Source: Lolium rigidum
Lineage: Eukaryota > Streptophyta > Magnoliopsida > Poales > Poaceae
NCBI RefSeq assembly: GCF_022539505.1
Contig: NC_061514.1
Location: 324,119,090 to 324,183,089, forward strand
Length of the DNA: 64,000 bases
Direction: 5' to 3'
Positions 55,721 through 64,000 of the stretch are shown here, piece by piece. The first letter of the stretch is position 1, and every line of letters starts with the position of its first letter. Below the pieces are notes generated by a model. It did not search any database and was not told the DNA's origin. It worked only from the letters and a program-made list of their open reading frames with translations. Position numbers and translations under genes: made by a program.

Positions 55721-56104
55721 AGTCGAAATATAGTCCTCCTTTGTAAAAATACAATGTACTGAAACGCCCGCGTGTTTTCAGACGCACTCTTTTCCTTTTC
55801 GGGGCACCGAGTGGGGCCGGAAAGGTTTTTAATGAGGCGGGCTCGCGGTGCTGCAATATAGTAAAAGATATTGGTGATATACATCTTTTTTCGTCGACAG
55901 GCTCGGGGGCTCATAACCCACGACAACAAAATATATATACTCTCGCAAAATAGTAAATTCATCGAGACACAAAAAATAGTATGAGCTCCGGCCAAAGGCT
56001 CGGGGGCTTCGTAATATAGATTACACTTCACAATATAGACAACTTCATTATCACGAAGAATTCGACAAAAAATACAGACATGATTTCTCGCAATATAGTA
56101 CAAC
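55721..56104. other. Spacer between integrase and antisense genes
   Basis: Holds CTCGGGGGC motifs near 55,900 and 55,998 that match the purine tract at the 3' LTR. It is likely the 3' end of the antisense transcript; no polyadenylation signal was assigned. Confidence 0.4.
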
Positions 56105-57030
56105 TCAGTTAATGCCTAATATACTATCTATGGATAGACCTTTGTTATTTGCAGCAGTTGTCGTATGTTTAGCATAGCTCCCTTTGACAAAGAATTCAGA
56201 GTCCATCCGAAGAAGTTCGTCCATCATTTCTTCGGCTACAGGAGTTACAACATCATTGATTTTATCGATGTTCCTTTTTCGCTTCGACTGCTTGGCCAGG
56301 CACTTGGAGACAATCTTCGTGAGGTCTAATTTTCGGTAGCAGATCTGTATCATAATCATGGCGAACCTTGCTCCCGCAGATAGTTGAGCTCGCACAAAGT
56401 TATGGATACGAGGGGCATCCCGAAATTTTTCCATCAGACCAAGAAGAGTGTCCGGTGTTTCTTTCCGAGGAAACATTGTGCTATAAACCAAGGACAAGGT
56501 TCTGGTACAGAAATCAAGGAACTCACGAACCTGACAGGCGCGGTCCTGAAACCTGACAATCTGTCGGGTACGTTCTGGAGTGGCCCAGAACAGAGAACCA
56601 TGGTCAAGGGAGAGGTTAACCAGGAGATTTGTCCTTGCATCTACCCTTTGGTCTTCAGCAGCAGCGTCGAGAAAGGAACCTATTTTGCGACAGCACAAGA
56701 ATCTCAAAGGAGGAAACAACGGGAAAATAGAAGAAGTTTTGATTTGCAAAAGAACACCTGACATATCCAGACTGGCTTCGTTCATCAACTCGAGCATAAA
56801 TTCTCTCGAGTGGTAGCTTTTGCAGCTTCAGAAACGGCGGCTTCCTTGGCAGCTATGGCTTCTTGAGCTTGCTGCAATGCGATCTTCTATTTTTCGGATG
56901 ACTTTCGAGATTGCTCCATCATCACAAGTGTTTGTTTCTTCGCATACTGAAGCTACTGACGAAGTTCTTCCAAGTCTTGCGCTAAACCCTTACTCGAGGA
57001 ATCTTCACCAAGCTCACTATTAATAGGCAT
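56105..57030 (-). pseudogene. Antisense accessory gene 2 of element A
   Basis: ATG at 57030, then an Asp/Glu/Gln-rich coiled coil (LAQDLEELRQ, LQQAQEAIAAKEAAVSEA) interrupted by two TAG codons and a one-base shift near 56,800. A donor at 56,757 (TCAG|GTGTTC) and acceptor at 56,680 (AAATAG) join in frame to FLDAAAEDQRVDARTNLLVN, ATPERTRQIVRFQDRACQV, RDAPRIHNFVRAQLSAGARF and end at TAA 56105. It could be a separate gene or a 3' extension of antisense gene 1. No known domain recognised. Confidence 0.6.
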
Positions 57031-57276
57031 TTTCTTCGAGCGAGACGAAGTAGGAAAAACATCGGAAGGACGAGGAGTTGGAGTGTAGTTATCAAATGTC
57101 AACTGAAACAAAAGGTTCGACATCAATCATCAAGCAAAATAGAATTCCATTGATTTTCAGAATATTTACAAGGCATTACAATGGAGGTCGCCCTAACAAA
57201 CTAGTGGGGTAAGTGTCGCCAAAGCTACTTTGGCGACAACATCAAAAGGAAAAAAGAAAAAGAAAGACAGGGTGGT

Positions 57277-60039
57277 CTACTTGACCTCCGGCTTGGATGC
57301 GCTTGGAGCAGGAGTTGGTTTGACACCAAGGAAGGCAAGGATCGGCTTTGAGGGAGGCTTGGCAGCTCTAATTAGAGATTGCCACTTCTTCGTCTCCATC
57401 TCCTTTATGTCGCCAACTTTAGCCCAGTCGACGTTTTGCTGGCTATCAGCAATCAGAGCGATGGTGCCTTCAACACCAATCTTCAGGCCTTCTTAGCGAA
57501 GTTTGAGTCCAAGATCTTCCGGCACGTTGAAGCTTTTGGCGAGAGCAGTAAAAGTGTCGGGCTCCTCTTTCTTCAGGAAGAAATAGGGGAAAAGCCTCGA
57601 CAGACCTGCTTCAGCGTCAGCAAGGCCTTCGCGTGCTTCATCCCCATGGATTTCAAGAAGAGAAAGCGTGTCGATAAGCCGATCGCCTTCAGGATCCTCC
57701 ACTTTGTATTCTTGATGAGTTCTCCCTGAAAACAAGCAAAGGAAAGCTCGTCAATAAGAATGCTCGAGACAGTGAAGCAATTCGAAGAAATAAACAAGGA
57801 TTTGAGTACTTACTAACAAAACGTCGACTTTGCGACTGCAAGCGACTGAGGATTTCTTTTTCACGAGCAGCTTGCTCGGCCACATTATCGCTCAAGGCAG
57901 TTTCTGCGTCATGAAGTCTCTTCCGAAGATCTTCAACAGCAGCGGCATCTGCCTTGGCCTTCTTAGCATCTGCTTCGGCCTTCTTACGAGCCGTTTCACT
58001 TTTCTCCAATTTTCGAGCAAGTGCATCAGCGCGCTTGTTGGCTTCCGCAAGATTTTCTGCCAAAATAGTCGAAACCAATCAAAACTATGACAAGAAAGGA
58101 GGAAGAGGTAATTTACTAGAAGAAGCAGCAAAATATTACCTTCGGCTTTGTTAGCATGATCACGGTACCCGACAAACTGGGTACCGAAACGGATGAACTC
58201 CTTAATCAAAGGCTGACAAAGGAAAGTAGAGAAAGAAAGCATCAATATAGCAAAAAGCTCGACAGCAAACAGGGAAAAAGAAGTAAACAACAAAAAAGCC
58301 GATAGCATCGAAAAGTACTTTGTGCAAAAGAGAAGAAGGAACTTACATCATCCAGAGGAGGAGTTGTGGAGCCACCAAGTTGTAAGGCAGGCTCCATGAT
58401 CGACTCAACCCTCGCCCTTTTTGGCGAAGGGGCACGGGGGCTTGCAGGAGGAGTTGGCTGCTCGGTGTTTTGCTGAGGAGACGAAGATTCATCTCCATCA
58501 GCTTGCGCTTCAGAAACAACTAAAGTACGCGACGTACTCGTTCGAGCAGTCGCGTCAATAGGTTGCGCTTCTTCCTCGTCACCACTGCAATAAAATTGCG
58601 ACAATATAAAAATCAAGATAGACAAGAACATCGAGAGCAAACACAAATAAGAAGCAGTAGCAAACTTACGAGCTGACGAGGGCATCATCGTAAGGGTTAA
58701 AAGTTGTCTTCCCTTCGGAAGGACCAACTTCTTCGGCTTTGGAGGTGCCGGAATCAGCGACTTCATCCCTTTTCCTCTTGTTCCTTGGAGAAACAGCGGA
58801 AGGAAGGGAATGTGTCGAGGCAGTGGCCTCGGACTCGGCGTCTTTTTCAGAGGAAGCCGCGGATTTTTGAGAACCCGCAACTTCACTCTCAGGGCGAGAA
58901 GTGCCCTGTTTTTCATCATCAATAACGGTACGTTCTTCGACCTCTCCACCTTCAGGAAGAGGAGGAAGAGAAGCAAGAACGGGGTGGTTCTGAGAAAAAG
59001 AAAAGAGTGTCGATTAAAAAAAAGTTATGCAAAAAAGCTAGCAAGATAGTAGTCGACAAATAATAAAACTCGAGAAGACAACATAGCAACTAAGAGGAAA
59101 AAATACCTCGGGAAGGGGATTGGCGCCACTATATGGCGTAATGCGGCAAGAGGATGGAATGGTATCCTTCTTGTTAAGCGATGAGATTCTTTGGATAAGC
59201 TTCTCAAAATCCTTCAAAGGAAGGTCTTTGGAGAGCCTGTCGACGTCTTTTTCACCAGCATGCATCCAGAGGGGATTTTTGCGAGCCTGGAGAGGCTGCA
59301 CTCTAATCCTAAGGAAATACGATGTGATCTCAATACCCGACAGTTCCTTGCCGCGGGTGTTTTGTAGCTCGTGGATGCGAGTCATTAGCGCTTCTGTCGC
59401 CAACTTCTCAGCTTCGGTAGCTTCAGCATCCCAAGAACGGCGGCGAAGGATTTTGGCTCCTCCGTCAAAAGGGGCGATGTTGTCCTCCACTGAATTGGAG
59501 CTTTCTTCATGTACATACAACCATCTCTTCCGCCAACCTTGGATGGAGTCGGGGAATTTGATGTCGAAGTATTCGACGTCAGAACGAACGCAGATAACAA
59601 CGCCGCCAATATTGTAAGCGACGTTGTGGGAGCCATTACGGCGGAGGCAAAAGATACGCTTCCACAGAGCCCAATTAGGTTGGACCCCGAGGAAGCACTC
59701 ACACAGTGTGATAAAAATCGACACGTGGAGGATGGAATTGGGCGTCAACTGATGCAGCTGAAGCCCATAAACAAAAAGGAGACCCCGAAGAAACTCGTGG
59801 ATGGGGGGAGAAAGACCTCGGATGAGTTGGTCAACAAAACTGACCCGATACTCGATTGGAGGTGTTGGATAGATCTCCTCCTTGGGGAAGCGCAGCGTCT
59901 TCTCCTTCTTGGTGAACCCCAGCTTCTTCAGCAGGTTCATGTCCTGGTTCGAGATCTTGGATCTCTCCAACTCCAGATCTTCGGCGGCCATCTTGGACTC
60001 CGGAGTGCTATGCTTGGTCAAACGGGCGTGAGGTGGCAT
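57277..60039 (-). pseudogene. Antisense accessory gene 1 of element A (Transposase_28-like plus coiled coil)
   Basis: Minus-strand exons 60039-59107, 58989-58670, 58584-58347, 58212-58140, 58056-57814 and 57725-57277 join in matching phases to about 751 codons ending TAG. One in-frame TAA lies near 57,495. Exon 1 carries the 'putative gypsy-type transposon' domain: PIEYRVSFVDQLIRGLSPP, FLRGLLFVYGLQLHQLTPN, FLGVQPNWALWKRIF, WRKRWLYVHE. Middle exons are acidic and Ser/Pro-rich with NLS-like PRNKRKRDE and SPKRARVE. Exon 5 is a long coiled coil (EANKRADALARKLEKSETAR). The C-terminal exon reads RLFPYFFLKKEEPDTFTALA. The role is unknown; similar antisense genes are known in Tat-group elements. Its own promoter must lie near 60,100-60,400. 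Confidence 0.8.
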
Positions 60040-61433
60040 CAATGAGTACGACGGAGAAGGGTGAGAGTGTGGTTGAGCGCTTGAAGCAATGGGAGTAATG
60101 GAGGATTTTGCAGAGGAGAAGAAGAGGTGCGGTGCGAGTGAAAGGACTGAAGGAGGAAGATGATGACTTTATATAGAGGTGCGGTGAATCGACGCGCCGT
60201 TGGATGAAGAGATTGCGGGACAGATGGTGTACACGTGGAAAAGGGGTAAAAAGTAATTTCATTCAGACGAGAAAGAATAGGAGCTACAGTATGTGCGCCA
60301 GAAAAAGCGGAGGACGTGTGTCCCCCACTTGCACGACGTGTCAACTTGATGGGTAATTTGGGCCCGCAAGGCAGAGAGAGAGCAGTTCTCATATTTTCCC
60401 GGTACAACGGTCGTGGCTATCGTCAGCAGTGATGTCACCTTGGCAAGAGAAAAATTCGGCTAAGCAGCTTCATAAGAACGGCGACAGCAGAAGATTGTCG
60501 ATTATTTCGAGAGCCTTTGATCAAATACAAGTTTTTGATCAAATGCTCGGGGGCTACTTTGGAAAAATGAAAAACTCGAAAAGACAAAATAGAAATGGCG
60601 AGAGCCTATGATCAAATACAAGTATTTGCTCATAGCCTCGGGGGCTTCTCCCATTGGGAGCGCTGTTCGCGCACCCGAGAGATTTGAAAACTTCGAGAGA
60701 GAGGAAAATATAGCAACATAAGGCGTGGAGCCTACACCCAAGCACAAGTCCTTGGCTGTAGCCTCGGGGGCTACTCCCATCGGGAACGCTGTTCGCGTGC
60801 CCGATGAAACTATAAAAAAAGAGAGAAAAAGAAGAAGAAAAAGTGAGCATATTTTGAGTTATATAAATAAACTCGACATATACTCCCATCGGGAAAGCAA
60901 TATAAGTCATACGTTGACTCAATAAAATGTGCTATTCCAACAACCGAAAAAGCACTCGACAATATATTCGCAGAGCGCCAAAGTTGCGATCAATCTCTAA
61001 ATGCCGCAAAACTTTGCGAAGGTAAGACCCTAGATCCGTTCAGCGTGGCGTGGCGCCGTCTCTGACGTCGGTTTGCTACTTTTTTCCGTATCAACAGATA
61101 CGAAGAAAAATCCTAACGGACGCGTTAGGTACCCGATAAATATGACTGGGACTCGACAGAATGGTAAGACCTTAAGCGGCACCTGTCGAAGTTTACACCA
61201 GTATCCCGAGATCATGTCCGGGGACGTGATCTTGAAGTAGGTTTTTGCGGATTTCCACTAGAGCAGTTAACTAGTACCTGATCCGTCAGATGAACTAGCC
61301 CCAACTACCATTATCCCTGTACAATATATAAATTCGTATGCAAAGATATGTGGTAAAGTTCAGAGTTATCAAATAAATATAAAGGTGGAGATTTTCCCTG
61401 ACTCTGCGATTCAAGTAAAATCTCGGGGGCTAC
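60040..61433. other. Promoter/5' region of the antisense genes and sense 3' UTR
   Basis: No coding frame. ACTTTATATAGAGG at 60,166-60,179 reads CCTCTATATAAAG on the minus strand and is a good TATA candidate about 130 bases upstream of the antisense ATG at 60,039. Several CTCGGGGGC boxes recur (about 60,545, 60,637, 60,761, 61,423). From 60,600 the repeated GCCTCGGGGGC and CCCAT.GGGA.CGCTGTTCGCG blocks form a diverged tandem repeat. Confidence 0.55.
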
Positions 61434-61820
61434 TGACATAGGCATCCCCAATGGGCCTGCCGAAGATGGTACCCGGGGTTTACTGAAGGCCCATGACCCA
61501 AAGGATAAGAAGAATCAGAAACCCAAGTGGCTAGTTAAGGAAAGCTAGAGTTGTATTAGGAGAGAACACTTGTAATATTGCGGGATGAGTTGGAAACCCT
61601 CCCAGACTCTGTAACTTGTGTATCACGAATCCCTCGGCTCCACCTCCTATATAAGGGGGAGCCGAGGGACAAAGAAAGCATCGATTCATTGTCTCACAAA
61701 CCTTAGTTTTCATATTGTCGAGTACTTTTCGGCTGAAACCTTCGAGATCTACTTGCCCTCTACTTCTAGCTAAAACCCTAGTCTACAACCCGTAGGCATT
61801 GACAAGTTAATCCCTTGTCA
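61434..61820 (+). repeat. 3' LTR of gypsy element A
   Basis: 387 bp, same length and ends as the 5' LTR with about 11 substitutions and no indel. Preceded by the purine-rich tract ending CTCGGGGGCTAC. Confidence 0.92.
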
Positions 61821-62570
61821 GCGACCCCGCTAATTTCGTCCTTGCGGGACTCTCATGTTCAAGATCTGCTCCTCCATGAGACGAGCAACGACAGAGCTGC
61901 AACCAGAGAGAGAGAGCCAAGCTGTCTCAAATGGAGAAAGACGGGATGACTCCGATCTTTCCTGGGTGCCATCCGCAGGATACGCGCTTGCATGTAACGC
62001 TTGATTATCTGCAGATGAAGAGGCAGAACAAGTGGACCGACTCTAGCTTCAGCAAGAACTTGAAATTCTGGCACGATCGTCTTCCTGAGGGGAACACATT
62101 GCCAAGTAGTACCGAGGAGGCCAAGAAAGTCGTGTGCCCTCTTGACCTACCGCACGAAAAATACCATGCCTACATCAATGATTGCGTGATTTATCGGGGC
62201 GAGTACAAGGACAGAACCACATGTCCGGTGTGCGGCCACGAACAGTACAAGGTTGGGAACAAGAAGGTACCTCGAAAAGTGGTATGCTACTTTCCTATCA
62301 CTCCCCGTATGAAGCGGTATTTTGGGACCCTAAGGAAGCAAAGCTCACGCAATGGCACAAGGAAAGGGAGAAGCCCGAAGAAGATCCGGAGATGGGCTAT
62401 ATGCTGACACACCCTTCAGATGCTGGCCAGTGGGAAGCATTGGACATCGCCTTCCCTAGGTTCGGGGGCGACGCAAGGAACATCAGGCTGGGTATGAGCA
62501 CCGATGGACTCAATCCGTTCGGCAACCAGAGTAGCACGCATAGCACCTGGCTTGTGTTTGTATGGCCTTA
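61821..62570 (+). pseudogene. CACTA transposase (TNP2) continuation
   Basis: Resumes directly after the 3' LTR. A frameshift near 61,920 precedes MEKDGMTPIFPGCHPQDTRL, VTLDYLQMKRQNKWTDSSFS, KNLKFWHDRLPEG, CPVCGHEQYKVGN and, in a second frame after about 62,310, IRLGMSTDGLNPFGNQSST and HSTW. These are hallmark TNP2 blocks. The catalytic core further on is missing because a reversed LTR element begins at about 62,571. Confidence 0.85.
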
Positions 62571-64000
62571 TGCTGGCCTGTAGGGAGTTAGAAATCCCTG
62601 GGGTGTAACAGCGCCAGAAAAGTAGCTGCTTGTTACGGTAAAGCACGCGTCCGTTGGGAACCCCAAGAGGAAGGTATGATGAGCACAGCAGTGAGTTTTC
62701 CCTCAGTAAGAAACAAAGGTTATCGAACGAGTAGGAGATGAAGGCCACGTGAAGGTTGTTGGTGAAGGAGTGTAGTGCGGCGCAACACCAGTAATTCCGG
62801 CGCCAATGTGGAACCTGCACAACACAATCAAACTACTTTGCCCCAACTTAACAGTGAGGTTGTCAATCTCACCGGCTTGCTGAAAACAAAGGATTAAACA
62901 TATGGTGTGGAGAATTATGTTTGCTTGCAGAAAACAAAAGAGAACAATGATTGCAGTAGGTTGTATTTCGTATGTAAAAGAATGGACCGGGGTCCATAGT
63001 TCACTAGTGGTGTCTCTCCAATAAGAAAAATAGCATGTTGGGTGAACAAATTACAGTTGGGCAATTGACAAATAGAGAGGGCATAACAATGCACATACAT
63101 ATAACGATGACTACTATGAAATTTACTTAGGGCATTACGACAAAGAACATAGACCGCCATCCAGCATGCATCTATGCCTAAAAAGTCCACCTTCGGGTTA
63201 GCATCCGCACCCCTTCCAAGTATTAAGTTGCAAACAACAGACAATTGCATTAAGTAGTGTGCGTAATGTAAATAATACAAATATCCTTAGACAAAGCATT
63301 GATGTTTTATCCCTAGTGGCAACAACACATCCACAACCTTAGGGGTTGCTGTCACTCCCCCAGATTCGATGGAGACATGAACCCACTATCTAGCATAAAT
63401 ACTCCCTCTTGGAGTCACAAATATCAACTTGGCCAGAGCCTCTACTAGCAACGGAGAGCATGCAAGAACATAAATAACATATATGATAGATCAATAATCA
63501 ACTTGACATAGTATTCCATATTTATCGGATCCCAACAAACACAACATGTAGCATTACAAATAGATGATCTTGATCCTGATAGGCAGCTCACAAGATCTAA
63601 ACATGATAGCACAAGAGGAGAAGACAACCATCTAGCTACTGCTATGGACCCGTAGTCCAAGGATGAACTACTCACGCATCAGTCCGGAGGCGGGCATGGT
63701 GATGTAGAGCCCTCCGGTGATGATTCCTCTCTCCGGCAGGGTGCCAGAGCGATCTTCTAAACCCCCCGAGGTAGGGTTGACGGCGGCGGCGTCTCTGGAA
63801 ATATTCTCGTATCGTGGCTCTCTGTTATAGGGTTTTCGCGACGGAAGGATTATATAGGCGAAGGGGCGGAGTCGGGGGACGCTCGAGGGGCCCACCCCAT
63901 ATGACGGCGCGGCCAGGGGTGGGGCCGCGCCCCCTATGGTGTGGCCGCCTCGTGGCCCCTCTTCGTCTCCTCTTTGGTGTTATGGAAGACTCCGTGGAAA
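62571..64000 (-). mobile_element. Reversed LTR retrotransposon (element C), LTR truncated by window edge
   Basis: On the minus strand an LTR related to that of element B runs from beyond 64000 to 62631 (ending CGTAACA). It is followed by a PBS-like TTTTCTGGCGCTGTT and about 40 bases of interior, which then meets the CACTA coding sequence at about 62,571. Shared blocks with element B include GGCATAGATGCATGCTGGAT, GGTTCCACATTGGCGCCGGA and CTTGGGGTTCCCAACGGACG. Only a stub of interior remains, so the rest was deleted, or the element is a rearranged LTR insertion. Confidence 0.7.

Larger units (their letters stand above)
42174..61820 (+). mobile_element. Ty3/gypsy LTR retrotransposon (element A) with antisense accessory genes
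   Basis: LTRs of 387 bp each begin TGACATAGGC and end TTGTCA. The target duplication is GCGAC (42169-42173, 61821-61825). PBS TGGCGCCGTATGTGGGAA follows the 5' LTR at 42,563. A purine tract CTCGGGGGCTAC precedes the 3' LTR. Sense order is gag, protease, reverse transcriptase, RNase H, integrase (gypsy order). The 5.7 kb between integrase and 3' LTR holds minus-strand genes, as in the Tat group (Grande, RIRE2, Retand). By eye the LTRs differ at about 11 of 387 positions. Element B (48,006-54,710) is inserted in its integrase gene. Confidence 0.92.
41031..62570 (+). mobile_element. CACTA (En/Spm) transposon, interrupted by a gypsy element
   Basis: The 5' terminus CACTAGTAGGAAAAGC is followed by a subterminal array of TGTGGCGCAC motifs in both orientations (41,075-41,390). 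The transposase gene then begins. Coding parts lie at about 41,690-42,173 and 61,821-62,570, separated by a 19.6-kb gypsy insertion (42,174-61,820). The 3' part is cut again by a reversed LTR element at 62,571, and the 3' TIR is outside the window. Confidence 0.85.

Overview
This window is nuclear DNA from a grass, most likely a Triticeae-type cereal (wheat, Aegilops or barley group). Genes are split by introns with GT-AG (and two or so GC-AG) junctions. Host genes are sparse and sit in a sea of nested LTR retrotransposons, CACTA elements, LINEs and small inverted-repeat elements. Identifications rest on reading motifs and splice sites by eye; no database search was possible.

Left third (1-18.6 kb). 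A RING-CH (RINGv) membrane E3 ligase gene runs off the left edge on the minus strand. Next come two copies of a duplicated non-coding segment. One is split by a 2.9-kb inverted-repeat transposon carrying a dead B3-domain gene, 163-bp tandem repeats and a coiled-coil exon. Both have been hit by LINE-type insertions with clear target-site duplications. A complete 14-exon minus-strand gene (11,162-17,941) encodes a CCCH-zinc-finger tRNA uracil-5-methyltransferase of 906 residues. It faces a plus-strand transcription unit across a short putative bidirectional promoter.

Middle (18.6-41 kb). A degenerate Ulp1/C48-protease-like gene has lost both its catalytic His and Cys. A 5'-truncated LINE contains a second LINE fragment and a miniature LTR element (TRIM) of only 289 bp. 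An ankyrin-repeat/PGG membrane protein gene (three coding exons) has a first intron loaded with insertions. A heavy-metal-associated isoprenylated protein (HIPP, Pi21-like) is the last intact host gene. Between these lie hAT, PIF/Harbinger, Stowaway and CACTA non-autonomous elements and LINE and copia relics.

Right third (41-64 kb). One nested transposon complex: a CACTA transposase gene is split by a 19.6-kb Ty3/gypsy element with 387-bp LTRs and a GCGAC target duplication. That element is split inside its integrase by a 6.7-kb gag-only gypsy element with 1.59-kb LTRs and a CTATC target duplication. A third LTR of the latter family, reversed, cuts the CACTA again and runs off the right edge. 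The larger gypsy carries two multi-exon accessory genes on the opposite strand between pol and the 3' LTR, the most interesting coding system in the window.
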